Of a stretch of 64,000 nt of DNA, positions 43,546-51,844 are shown piece after piece. Origin of the DNA: an uncultured delta proteobacterium (GTDB lineage: Bacteria; Desulfobacterota; Syntrophia; Syntrophales; Smithellaceae); NCBI GenBank assembly GCA_903907985.1, contig CAIVQG010000026.1, forward strand, positions 27,689 to 91,688, read 5' to 3'. The translations under genes were made by a program, and so were the position numbers. The stretch's first letter is position 1. Every line of letters starts with the position of its first letter. Below the pieces are notes generated by a model. That model worked only from the letters and a program-made list of their open reading frames with translations. It was not told the DNA's origin and ran no database searches.

Positions 43546-46236
43546 TTACATCATCATCCCTATGGAAAATTCCCAGCGGCCGGCGGATTCGCTTTCTTTC
43601 CGGTCAAGTACGTATCCATATTCCAGCCTCAGCGGGCCGATAGGTGAATACCAGCGGATACCGGCTCCGACAGTTTGTCTTAAGTCATTGAGGTGATAGC
43701 TGCCATCCCAGGTGTTTCCTGTGTCGTAGAAAATGACACCTTTCATGCCGGCGCTTTTAATAAGCGGAAAGATAATTTCCAGGTTAGCGATTAGCATACT
43801 GGTGCCACCAAGGACATCGCCGGTTCCCGACCCTCGAATGCCCATATACTGCAAACCACGGATGGTAGTTAACCCTCCCAGAACATATCTTTCAAAGAGA
43901 GGTACATCATAGGGAAACTGTTTGTCGGTATTATGGCCTTCAATATATCCGATGCGGCCTTTAGCGGCAAAGACAACATTTAAAGGCAGGGGGTAAAATG
44001 CTGCTAAATTTAATCCTGATTTGGTAAAGTTGTTTACCCCTCCTAAATAGCCGCCGGCCTGCTGGACAAATATATTTGTTCTTGTTCCCTTGGAAGGGAA
44101 CAACGAGTCATCGGTGGTATCACCCCCTAAACCAAAGGTTACGGAACTGGTCATCGCCTGTCCCGGTGGATTTACAACTGTTGGATTATCCGGCCCAATC
44201 TGTCCTTGAATGTACCAGGGAGCGGTTGCCTGATTTACACCCTGAATCTCATCAATGGAAATCCTGTAACCTATTGAACCGCTGATTTTTTTCCAAAGAG
44301 GATAGGAGAGAGTAAATCCTGTTCCCCGTGAGTCCCAAGTATAAGAATCATAATCTCTTTTATACTTCCATACATCATATTTAAACCATGTGGGCGTATC
44401 AAAGAGCCAGGGTTCTGTAAAAGATAATTCATACATGTTGGTTGTCGAACCCAAAGATGCTTTCAGGCTTAAAACCTGGCCCCTGCCCAGGAAGTTTTGC
44501 TGGGAAACTTGCGCCATAATAACAGCCTGATCGGTAGCACTATAACCCGCACCGATCATAAACATGCCGGTATTTTTTTCTTTTACCCGGATGTTGACGT
44601 CCATCAGGCTTTTATCAGGTCCCTTTTCCGTTTTGAAATCTATTTCTTCAAAATAGCGCAAGCGGTTCAAATTGCTATAGCTTGTTTTTAATTTGCTGCT
44701 GGAATAAATATCTTTTTCAATTACATCCAGTTGACGGCGGATAATCTTATCCCGGGTGTTAGTATTACCCGTGATGCTGATGCGGTTGAAATAGACTAAT
44801 CCACCTTTGCTGACGTTGAAATCCACATCAGCCAATTGCTCTTTCTCTCTTGTGTTAATTTTAGGATTAACATCGGTATCGGCGTATCCTTCACTGGTAT
44901 AGAATTGAGCGACTGTGTCCAAATCCTTGACGATTGCCTCACGATCGTAATTGTTCCCTTCTTTCGTGATTAAGGATTTCAGTATTTCCGCTGGTGGCTT
45001 TTCTGCTAAATCACCGGATATCTCGACCTTGCCTATTTTAAATCGCTTTCCTTCTTTAATTATAATTTTAACATAAATCCCTTTTTTATCATGCGTTACT
45101 TCCGGTTCACCTATTTGGGCATTGATAAAACCATTATTATAGTAATAGCTATTTAATTTGCTTATATCCTGCTTTAGCTGATCGTGCTTGAGTAATCCGG
45201 AATCTGTGAAAAAGTGCAAGAGGCCATATTCATCAGTGCTCATCATGTTTTTGAGTTCTTTTGCCGTGTAGGCTTCATTGCCTTCAAAGGTAATAGATCG
45301 AATATAAAGCCGCTCATTTTCTTTGATCGTGAGAATTATCCGGAAATCCTTTTCTCCGTCTTTTTCCACTGCATCTGTTATTTCGGCATTGTAATATCCC
45401 TTGCTGCCATACAAATCTTTAATTTTTCCTATATCTGCTTTAATTTTTTCCTGATTTAATATTTGTCGAGTCTTAATCGTTAAAACATCGTCAATGGCAT
45501 CTTTATCCAACGCTTTATTGCCGCTAATCCTAATTTCCGATATTAATCCTTTTTCCAGTACGCTAAAGGTAATGACTTTTCCCTCCGGAACATCTGTTAC
45601 TTCCACTGATACATCCTGGAAAAACCCCATTTTAAAAATTGTTTTGACATCGGCAGTAATGTCGGCTTCAATAAAAACCTTGCCTGTTTGACTCTTGAGT
45701 TGCGGAGCTATTACCGCAGATTCAATTTTGCGATTTCCCTTAATTTCTATTTTGGCTATTTTTGAAATTAAACCGGTGCGGGTAAGAATTTCTGTTTTTA
45801 GTAGGGTTACCATCTGTGCAATATCAGCCAATCCTTTATATTGAACAGAAGCAGAGGGTAAGACATTTGCAGTATGGGCATTTATTGTTCTGGCATCGAT
45901 ACTGATAGTTTCACCGAATTGAGTCAGGCTTCCCATAATGATAAAATCGGCACCGAGAGACTTTCCGGTAGCGATAGCAATTTTTTCCGTTATTTTTCCG
46001 GTACCGGTAAGCAGCTCGTCTGTGGGTAGTACTTGGACCAGTTTTTCTTTTCTAAGTTCTTCCGTTAATTTCTGAAAGAGGGTTTTTCTTAAAGTGGCGT
46101 TGTCGTTTTTGCTGTAAATATCAAAGGGTATTACAGCAATCTTTTTTATTTCCTGAGCGGAAACCTGTGTAACTAAAAAAAATGCCAGAAAAAGGAAAGT
46201 CAGACATCCTCTGTATATGCTTTTATTTATAGTCAT
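43546..46236 (-). CDS. bamA: BamA outer-membrane assembly factor with extra TolB-N-like domain
   Basis: An Omp85 protein of about 896 residues, roughly 100 longer than E. coli BamA. After a signal peptide (about 1-28) comes an added domain (about 31-150): KKIAVIPFDIYSKNDNATLR, GKSLGADFIIMGSLTQFGET and ISIDARTINAHTANVL recall TolB-N/FlgO/CsgG-like domains. Five POTRA repeats follow (about 160-555) and then the 16-strand barrel. The L6 motif is TTIRGLQYMG where VRGF is usual; the Arg is kept. The protein ends in EFSIGMMM, without the common terminal Phe or Trp. GTG 46251 is an alternative start. It inserts outer-membrane proteins and depends on Skp, encoded next. Confidence 0.92.
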   Translation of the reverse strand: MTINKSIYRGCLTFLFLAFFLVTQVSAQEIKKIAVIPFDIYSKNDNATLRKTLFQKLTEELRKEKLVQVLPTDELLTGTGKITEKIAIATGKSLGADFIIMGSLTQFGETISIDARTINAHTANVLPSASVQYKGLADIAQMVTLLKTEILTRTGLISKIAKIEIKGNRKIESAVIAPQLKSQTGKVFIEADITADVKTIFKMGFFQDVSVEVTDVPEGKVITFSVLEKGLISEIRISGNKALDKDAIDDVLTIKTRQILNQEKIKADIGKIKDLYGSKGYYNAEITDAVEKDGEKDFRIILTIKENERLYIRSITFEGNEAYTAKELKNMMSTDEYGLLHFFTDSGLLKHDQLKQDISKLNSYYYNNGFINAQIGEPEVTHDKKGIYVKIIIKEGKRFKIGKVEISGDLAEKPPAEILKSLITKEGNNYDREAIVKDLDTVAQFYTSEGYADTDVNPKINTREKEQLADVDFNVSKGGLVYFNRISITGNTNTRDKIIRRQLDVIEKDIYSSSKLKTSYSNLNRLRYFEEIDFKTEKGPDKSLMDVNIRVKEKNTGMFMIGAGYSATDQAVIMAQVSQQNFLGRGQVLSLKASLGSTTNMYELSFTEPWLFDTPTWFKYDVWKYKRDYDSYTWDSRGTGFTLSYPLWKKISGSIGYRISIDEIQGVNQATAPWYIQGQIGPDNPTVVNPPGQAMTSSVTFGLGGDTTDDSLFPSKGTRTNIFVQQAGGYLGGVNNFTKSGLNLAAFYPLPLNVVFAAKGRIGYIEGHNTDKQFPYDVPLFERYVLGGLTTIRGLQYMGIRGSGTGDVLGGTSMLIANLEIIFPLIKSAGMKGVIFYDTGNTWDGSYHLNDLRQTVGAGIRWYSPIGPLRLEYGYVLDRKESESAGRWEFSIGMMM

Positions 46237-46894
46237 AAATTTTTCCGTCACGCAGACCGATGCTGCCCGACATCCTTTCTGCCAGTAGTGTATTATGAGT
46301 TACAACTACCAGAGTAATTTTTTTTGTTTCATTTAATTTTATCAGAACGTCTTCTATCTTTTTTCCTGTTTCCGTGTCAAGGTCTCCTGTCGGTTCATCG
46401 GCCAGTAATATTTCCGGATCCATCACTAGTGCGCGGGCAATGGCCACCCGCTGCTGCTCACCACCGGATAGTTCTCCCGGTTTATGGCGGATTCTATGCT
46501 CTAAACCAACTTCTGTGAGCAATTGGAGAGCTTTCTGGTGTGCTTCCTTTTTATTTATTCCGCCAATTAAAGCTGGCATCATTGTGTTTTCCAGTGCATC
46601 GAATTCCGGCAGCAAATTATTAAATTGAAAAATAAAGCCGATTGTCGAATTACGAAACAAGGCTATTTTCTTTTCTTCCCACTCAAAAACATTGACTCCA
46701 TTGATAAAAAGATGGCCGTCGGAAGGATGATCCAATGTGCCTAAAATATGAATCAGGGTACTTTTGCCGGAACCGGAAACACCAAGAACAGCCAGCGATT
46801 GACCTTTTTCAATCTCATAATTCAGGCCACGCAAAACTTCAATTTTATTGCCGTCTTTAATAAATGTTTTTGATAAGTTTTCCAGTTTGATCAT
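46223..46894 (-). CDS. lolD: Lipoprotein-releasing ABC transporter ATPase
   Basis: A 223-residue ATPase of the LolCDE/MacB class. Walker A is [20 protein letters not shown] (about 38-57). [20 protein letters not shown] (about 81-100) is the Q-loop region, [20 protein letters not shown] (about 139-158) the signature, and [17 protein letters not shown] the Walker B/D-loop. It powers release of outer-membrane lipoproteins by the permease encoded 24 bases upstream in the operon. bamA begins in its last codons. Confidence 0.92.
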   Translation of the reverse strand: MIKLENLSKTFIKDGNKIEVLRGLNYEIEKGQSLAVLGVSGSGKSTLIHILGTLDHPSDGHLFINGVNVFEWEEKKIALFRNSTIGFIFQFNNLLPEFDALENTMMPALIGGINKKEAHQKALQLLTEVGLEHRIRHKPGELSGGEQQRVAIARALVMDPEILLADEPTGDLDTETGKKIEDVLIKLNETKKITLVVVTHNTLLAERMSGSIGLRDGKIYDYK

Positions 46895-46918
46895 TTTTTT
46901 CTAATTTCCAGACTAATT

Positions 46919-48202
46919 TTATTCGTATCTCAGGGCTTCAGCGGGGTCCAGCCGGGAAGCCCGATAAGAGGGATAAATGGTTGAAATTAAACAAACAAGC
47001 AGTGTGCCGATCACAATTATAACTACATCGCCGTAATTAACCCTCGAGGGTAGTTCACTTAAATAATAAACATCGCCGGGTAGAAATTTGAAATGAAACA
47101 TCTTTTCCACAAATAAAGAAATCTTTTGCAGATTCAGCGCTACAGTCAAGCCCACTGCACATCCTAAAGCCGTGCCGATTATTCCGACAATAAGTCCCTG
47201 ATAGACAAAAATTTTCATGATGCTGTGGGAAGTTGCTCCCATCGATTTCAGGATGGCGATATCCTTGTTTTTTTCCATTACAATCATAATTAACGCACTG
47301 ATGATATTAAAAGCCGCAACAAGGACAATTAAGCTTAAAATTATAAACATAACCCTTTTTTCTAGTTTCAGTGCAGAAAAAAGATTTTTATTCATCTGCA
47401 TCCAGTTGTGGGCCCAGTAGGGGAACCCCAATTTGCTTTGAATATTCCTCGCAATTTTATCGGCCTGATAAATATCATCAACCTTGATATCAATTCCGGT
47501 AACGGCATTGCCCATTTGTAAAAAATCCTGACAGCTCTTCAATGATAAATAGGCCAGCGTTGAATCATACTCATAAAAACCGGATTCAAATATGCCCACA
47601 ACAATAAATTTCTTCATCATGGGCATCATCCCCATTGGCGTGGAGACCCCCACCGGCGAAATAATAGTAATCGGATCGTAAAGAAAAATTCCCAGGTTTT
47701 TGGCCATTTCTTTGCCGATGACAATTCCGCTGGCCCGGGCATCTTCCTTCTTATAACGATTTGCTAAATCAGCCGGTAATATATTTAAGTGCTCAATGTT
47801 TCCTTCTTTTATTTTCCCCAGATTGATGACTTTAAAGGCACTTTGAGTATCCAAGCCCCGAATAATTACTCCGGTAACACCATTGCCATTACGAATCATC
47901 GCCTGGCTGTAAATGAAAGGAGTCGAAGCCACAACTCCCTGGGTGCCGGCAATCCGCTGGCGAACCTTTTCATAATCTTTCATTGGTCCGGCAATGTCCG
48001 TGGTTAATTCAATATGTGACTTGATACCCAGGATTTTTGTGCGCAGGTCTTCTTCGAAGCCATTCATGACGGCCAATACGATAATTAAAGCCGCCACGCC
48101 TAAAAAGATACCGAAAATTGATATAAAAGTGATAATAGAAACAAATACTTGTTTCCGTTTTGCCCTTAAATAACGTTTGCTGATAAAAAATTCGTACGGC
48201 AT
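46919..48202 (-). CDS. lolC: Lipoprotein-releasing ABC transporter permease
   Basis: A 427-residue MacB/FtsX-type permease with one N-terminal helix (about 20-50), a large periplasmic domain (about 55-270) and three C-terminal helices (about 280-415). FEEDLRTKILGIKSHIELTT (about 50-69) and DIAILKSMGATSHSIMKIFV (about 310-329, coupling helix) are typical of LolC/LolE. It ends in YPSYRASRLDPAEALRYE, the standard C-terminal motif. Only one permease gene is present, so the complex may use a homodimer (LolF-like) or a partner encoded elsewhere. Confidence 0.9.
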   Translation of the reverse strand: MPYEFFISKRYLRAKRKQVFVSIITFISIFGIFLGVAALIIVLAVMNGFEEDLRTKILGIKSHIELTTDIAGPMKDYEKVRQRIAGTQGVVASTPFIYSQAMIRNGNGVTGVIIRGLDTQSAFKVINLGKIKEGNIEHLNILPADLANRYKKEDARASGIVIGKEMAKNLGIFLYDPITIISPVGVSTPMGMMPMMKKFIVVGIFESGFYEYDSTLAYLSLKSCQDFLQMGNAVTGIDIKVDDIYQADKIARNIQSKLGFPYWAHNWMQMNKNLFSALKLEKRVMFIILSLIVLVAAFNIISALIMIVMEKNKDIAILKSMGATSHSIMKIFVYQGLIVGIIGTALGCAVGLTVALNLQKISLFVEKMFHFKFLPGDVYYLSELPSRVNYGDVVIIVIGTLLVCLISTIYPSYRASRLDPAEALRYE

Positions 48203-48230
48203 TTGATAAATATCCTATATTGAAGGCAGT

Positions 48231-48352
48231 GGGGCTGTTAAAAAACGCTCATCTGCTGCGTCGCTGCAAACCGAATCGTTCAACGTATTTCCATATACGC
48301 ATCGCGGTTCTGTCTTTGCCCGCCTTGCATCTGAACATTTTTGAACAGCCCC
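48231..48352. repeat. About 122-base imperfect palindromic element, lolC-lysS gap
   Basis: The ends are inverted repeats: GGGGCTGTTAAAAAA at 48231-48245 and TTTTTGAACAGCCCC ending at 48352. Between them lie further complementary stretches, including CATCTGCTGCG against GCATCTGAAC. It occupies most of the 206-base gap. Its inner sequence resembles the element at 51845-51972 (shared GCAAGGC and CGC(A/C)GCA(T/G)ATG-like blocks), so both may belong to one non-coding, MITE-like family. No coding capacity is seen. It may also act as a processing or termination hairpin between lysS and lolC. Confidence 0.65.
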
Positions 48353-48408
48353 AAAAGCATGGGGTTTTTCAATGACCTCACAGTGATAATAGATATTATT
48401 GGTTAATG

Positions 48409-49899
48409 CTACTCTTTAATTGATGCTTTGTCCCGAAGCAAGGGAAACAAAATGACATCTCGAATGGAAGCGGAATCGGTAAAGAGCATTGCCAGACGAT
48501 CAATGCCGATACCTTCGCCGGCCGTGGGGGGCATGGCGTATTCGAGTGCATGAATATAATCCTCATCCATTTCGTGGGCTTCATCATCCCCGGCTTCTCT
48601 TTCTTTTATTTGCTGCTCGAAACGGTCCCTCTGATCAGCAGGATCATTTAATTCCGAGAATGCGTTGGCCATCTCCCGACCGGAAATGTAAAGTTCAAAC
48701 CGGTCGGTAAGGTCAGGCTGGTCGTTTGATCGGCGGGAGAGAGGAGATACTGCCACCGGGTAATGGGTGACGAAAGTCGGTTGAATAAGCTTCTTCTCAA
48801 CTACTTCATCAAAAATCGCCATCCAGGTCTTGCCTAACGGATCGGTTTCTTTAACTTCACAGCCCAATTTTTTGGCAAAATCGGCAGTTTGTACTTTGTC
48901 CTGTAAAACATCTGGTTTTATGTCCGCAATTTGAACAAGGGCATCATATACGGATATGCGCTTCCAGGGTGGCGTCATATCAATTTCCGTTCCCTGGTAA
49001 CTGAACTTTAATCCGCCAAATAAATGCATGGCAAGATCGGTAAATAAATCTTCCGTAAAAGACATTAAATCTTCATAAGTGGCATAAGCCCAGTAAAACT
49101 CCATCATGGTGAATTCAGGATTATGAAAGGAGTCAATGCCTTCGTTACGAAAACTGCGGTTAATCTCATAAACTCTCTCGAGGCCGCCGGTTACGAGCCG
49201 TTTTAAGTATAGTTCGGGGGCGATGCGCAGATATAAATCCATGTCCAGAGCGTTGTGATGCGTTTTAAAGGGACGAGCTACGGCGCCGCCGGCACGAGAT
49301 TGCATCATTGGTGTTTCGACTTCCAGAAAGTCGCGCTTATCCATGAACTGACGGATAAGCCTGATAATTCGACTGCGGCGGTAAAAAGTTTCTTTAACTG
49401 CAGGGTTGGAAATTAAATCCAAATGCCTTTGCCGGTAACGTGTTTCAATATCAGTCAGGCCATGCCATTTTTCAGGCAGTGGATAGATAGCCTTGGATAA
49501 AAGGCGTAACTCTTCGGCTTCTATGGTCAATTCATTAGTTTTGGTGCGAAAAAGCTTTCCCGAAACATAAATAATGTCACCTATGTCCAGCTTTTTAAAA
49601 ACAAAATATGCCTCTTCGCTTAATATGGCCTTAGCAATGTAACTTTGTATTTGCCCCTTACGGTCTTGAATTTTAATAAAAGCTGCTTTGCCGAAATTAC
49701 GCATAGCCATTAGTCTGCCGGCAATAGAAAATTTTTGGGTTAATTGCGCCAGCTCATCGCTTTCAGTATTGCTGAATTGAGAAAAGATTTCACTGGATGT
49801 ATTCTGGGGCTTAATATCGTTAGGATATAAATCTATCCCGGCTGCTTTCAAGGCCGCAATTTTTTCCATACGAACCTTTAAAAGTTCATTATCTTCCAT
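48409..49899 (-). CDS. lysS: Lysyl-tRNA synthetase, class II
   Basis: A synthetase of about 496 residues. The N-terminal OB fold (about 60-160) binds the anticodon (FSIAGRLMAMRNFGKAAFIK). The catalytic core has motif 1 near FLEVETPMMQSRAGGAVARP, motif 2 RVYEINRSFRNEGIDSFHNP (about 240-259) and motif 3 GEGIGIDRLAMLFTDSASIR near the C-terminus. ATG 49899 is used because GGAG lies just upstream; an in-frame start at 49956 would add 19 residues and overlap the promoter candidate. It opens the lipid A operon, separated from lolC by a palindromic element. Confidence 0.95.
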   Translation of the reverse strand: MEDNELLKVRMEKIAALKAAGIDLYPNDIKPQNTSSEIFSQFSNTESDELAQLTQKFSIAGRLMAMRNFGKAAFIKIQDRKGQIQSYIAKAILSEEAYFVFKKLDIGDIIYVSGKLFRTKTNELTIEAEELRLLSKAIYPLPEKWHGLTDIETRYRQRHLDLISNPAVKETFYRRSRIIRLIRQFMDKRDFLEVETPMMQSRAGGAVARPFKTHHNALDMDLYLRIAPELYLKRLVTGGLERVYEINRSFRNEGIDSFHNPEFTMMEFYWAYATYEDLMSFTEDLFTDLAMHLFGGLKFSYQGTEIDMTPPWKRISVYDALVQIADIKPDVLQDKVQTADFAKKLGCEVKETDPLGKTWMAIFDEVVEKKLIQPTFVTHYPVAVSPLSRRSNDQPDLTDRFELYISGREMANAFSELNDPADQRDRFEQQIKEREAGDDEAHEMDEDYIHALEYAMPPTAGEGIGIDRLAMLFTDSASIRDVILFPLLRDKASIKE

Positions 49900-49929
49900 A
49901 ATTTCTCCACTTTTCAAAAAGTTAATCTG

Positions 49930-49956
49930 GATATATTTTTTTTGCCAATTAGTCAA
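49930..49956 (-). promoter_or_regulatory. Possible lysS promoter
   Basis: On the minus strand TTGACT (49951-49956) is followed after 15 bases by TATATC (49930-49935), about 30 bases before the lysS ATG. The spacing is short and the -10 match is modest, so this is only a candidate start for the long envelope operon. Confidence 0.3.
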
Positions 49957-50017
49957 GCATGATTGTAGTTAGCCGTTGTTCAACAATAGCTGTAACATTG
50001 TAATATCGTAAGCGGCA

Positions 50018-50094
50018 TAAGGGGCCGTAACGAAATGGACTTGCCACCCGTAGGGGTGGTTAGTAATGTAATGGTAATTCATAACGGCCCCTAA
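50018..50094. repeat. Nested palindrome between lysS and ssb
   Basis: Seventeen-base arms TAAGGGGCCGTAACGAA (50018-50034) and TTCATAACGGCCCCTAA (50078-50094) are inverted repeats with 14 matches. They enclose a second perfect hairpin, CCACCC (50044-50049) with GGGTGG (50054-50059). It lies between divergent genes. A 60-residue open frame runs across it on the minus strand but has no ribosome site or family resemblance. A small dispersed palindromic element is the simplest reading. Confidence 0.55.
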
Positions 50095-50142
50095 AAGCCA
50101 GATGCCGAATAGGGCGAAAACAGATCGGTGCTGAAAATTAAA

Positions 50143-50171
50143 TTGCCACAATTGATGATGTTATGTATTAT
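50143..50171 (+). promoter_or_regulatory. Candidate sigma-70 promoter of ssb
   Basis: TTGCCA (50143-50148), a 17-base spacer and TATTAT (50166-50171) give five-of-six matches to both consensus boxes. Transcription would start near 50178, about 30 bases before the ssb ATG, which is preceded by two GGGGG runs. Confidence 0.55.
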
Positions 50172-50209
50172 GGCTTTCACTTAATTAATTAAGGGGGAAA
50201 CGGGGGAAC

Positions 50210-50617
50210 ATGGTAAACAAGGCAATATTAGTTGGCAGGCTGGGGAAGGATCCGGAAGTACGCTATACCCCGGATGGGACAATGGTTACAAATTTTAATT
50301 TAGCCACTGATGAACAGTGGAAGGACAAAAACGGGGAAAAAGTCCAAAAAACTGAATGGCACAGGATCGTAACTTTTGGTAAGCTTGCGGAAATATGCGG
50401 TAATTATCTAGTTAAAGGCAAACTTGTTTTTATAGAAGGCCGGATTCAAACCCGTTCCTGGGAAGATAAAGATGGAGTTAAACGTTTTACTACGGAAATT
50501 GTTGCCAACGACATGAAGATGCTGGATTCTAAGGGTCAGGCTAAAGCGGATGGACCTTACCCTGATACTGGTAATACAGGTTCAGGAAATGGACCGGAGG
50601 AAGATGTTCCGTTCTAA
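50210..50617 (+). CDS. ssb: Single-stranded DNA-binding protein
   Basis: A 135-residue SSB. The OB fold covers about 1-110 ([20 protein letters not shown], then [20 protein letters not shown] and [20 protein letters not shown]). A short Gly-rich linker leads to the acidic tip EEDVPF, which recruits replication and repair proteins. It is shorter than E. coli SSB (178), mainly in the linker. It is monocistronic, with a promoter candidate upstream and a strong hairpin downstream. Confidence 0.95.
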   Translation: MVNKAILVGRLGKDPEVRYTPDGTMVTNFNLATDEQWKDKNGEKVQKTEWHRIVTFGKLAEICGNYLVKGKLVFIEGRIQTRSWEDKDGVKRFTTEIVANDMKMLDSKGQAKADGPYPDTGNTGSGNGPEEDVPF

Positions 50618-50664
50618 GGGAATTACGTTTAAAGAGATTAGTTAATAATGAAAAGAGTTCTTTG

Positions 50665-50697
50665 ATAGCAACCTCGCCCGATGGGTGAGGTTGCTAT
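50665..50697 (+). terminator. Perfect 15-bp hairpin after ssb
   Basis: ATAGCAACCTCGCCC, loop GAT, GGGTGAGGTTGCTAT forms a 15-bp stem with a single G-T wobble. It ends 80 bases after the ssb stop. The downstream sequence TTCACAGG is not a proper U tract, so it may be a terminator helped by other factors or an RNA-stabilising structure. Confidence 0.6.
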
Positions 50698-50721
50698 TTC
50701 ACAGGCCCTTATTAATGTGAC

Positions 50722-50744
50722 AAAGCATTGATATCTAATGCTTT
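50722..50744. repeat. Short perfect inverted repeat in ssb-fdhE gap
   Basis: AAAGCATT (50722-50729) and AATGCTTT (50737-50744) pair perfectly around GATATCT. It could be an operator-like dyad or a small hairpin upstream of the fdhE leader. No binding protein can be named. Confidence 0.35.
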
Positions 50745-50861
50745 ATGCAATATAATCAATCGGCAAGAGACCCCAATAATTATTTCTTGAGCATCACCCT
50801 GCAAATCTCCGGCAAGACGGTAGTAATAAAGCTTTACATGTAAGGTAATAATCTATATAGC

Positions 50862-50989
50862 AGCGGGCGAGAGTAATGTGTCCGCAAGCCCGATTTCAGC
50901 GGGAAACATAAACAATTGCTGATGATCTTAGTGAAACTGATGGTAAGCGTAGCGGGCGCTCTCGGACAATTGGGCTGAAGGAGAAGGAA
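50862..50989 (+). promoter_or_regulatory. Possible structured leader RNA upstream of fdhE-like gene
   Basis: Within the 374-base gap before the fdhE-like gene, several segments can pair in competing ways. AGCGGGCG occurs at 50862-50869 and again at 50951-50958; GCCCG (50888-50892) can pair with either copy. CGAGAG (50868-50873) can pair with CTCTCG (50959-50964), while TGTCCG (50879-50884) can pair with CGGACA (50963-50968); these two helices exclude each other. The 3' partner is close to the ribosome site GAAGGAGAAGG (50977-50987). The arrangement is switch-like, but I recognise no known riboswitch class. Confidence 0.35.
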
Positions 50990-50991
50990 AA

Positions 50992-51843
50992 ATGGTTTCA
51001 ACATTACGGAAATCTTTACAAACAATAGAGGATTACAAAATAGCAAATCCTCATTACAATGATATTCTGGATATTTTGGGAGAAATTCTGATTGTACGGG
51101 AAGAATACCGCAACAACATGAAAGAGTCCATTTTTTCTGTTGATGAAAACATTATTGCCCAGAAAATGGAAGGGGGACTTCCTTTAATCGATTTCACAGG
51201 TGGGAATTTTGACTTAACGCGTCCGCGGGAATATTTTAATTCCCTGATTGCAATTGCGGAAAGAAAAATGCCCGAGGATGCAAAAAACATTGTGGAGATC
51301 ATCGGGAATCAGCAATTTGATTGGGAAAAAATGATCAGGGCATCGTTTGACCATACCGAAGATGAACCTGTCGTTGAAAGCAGGAAAACACTTGAGGATA
51401 CAGAGGACAATCTGGATCTGATCGATTTGTTCGTTGAGGAGAGCTTGAGACCAGAGCTGGAATATGTTGCCGATAAATATGCTAAAAGTGTTGCCAAATT
51501 CGGTTGGACGGAAGGTTATTGCCCTATCTGCGGCAAGGAACCGAAAATCGGTGAGATCAGAGGAGAGGAAGATGGGAAACGTTATCTGTTTTGCCATCAA
51601 TGTGGCTATAAATGGAATTTCCGGCGGATTAAATGTCCCTTCTGTGGCAACGAAGAACAGCATTCTTTGGCCTATTTTGCAGTAGAAGGAGAAGAGCGTT
51701 ATCATGTTGATGTCTGCAACAAGTGCCGCCGCTATATTAAAACGGTTGAACTCTCCAAGGCGGCTGAAGAAACAAATCTCGACGTTGAAGATATCGCTAC
51801 GCTGCATCTGGATATGCTGGCGTATGAGGAAGGCTACAACTAA
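50992..51843 (+). CDS. fdhE: Formate dehydrogenase accessory protein FdhE-like
   Basis: A 283-residue protein of the FdhE family, needed for maturation of respiratory formate dehydrogenase, probably at the iron-sulfur stage. The N-terminal helical half (about 1-170) is acidic. The C-terminal half has four zinc- or iron-binding CxxC motifs: CPIC (about 180), CHQC (about 202), CPFC (about 220) and CNKC (about 243). Length is close to E. coli FdhE (309). No formate dehydrogenase gene is in the window. A strong AGGAG-type ribosome site precedes ATG 50992. A long structured leader may regulate it. Confidence 0.82.
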   Translation: MVSTLRKSLQTIEDYKIANPHYNDILDILGEILIVREEYRNNMKESIFSVDENIIAQKMEGGLPLIDFTGGNFDLTRPREYFNSLIAIAERKMPEDAKNIVEIIGNQQFDWEKMIRASFDHTEDEPVVESRKTLEDTEDNLDLIDLFVEESLRPELEYVADKYAKSVAKFGWTEGYCPICGKEPKIGEIRGEEDGKRYLFCHQCGYKWNFRRIKCPFCGNEEQHSLAYFAVEGEERYHVDVCNKCRRYIKTVELSKAAEETNLDVEDIATLHLDMLAYEEGYN

Positions 51844-51844
51844 A

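Noticed and set aside
49969..50151. 60-codon minus-strand frame between lysS and ssb
   Set aside because: It is a translation of the nested palindrome, with no ribosome site and no similarity to a known family.
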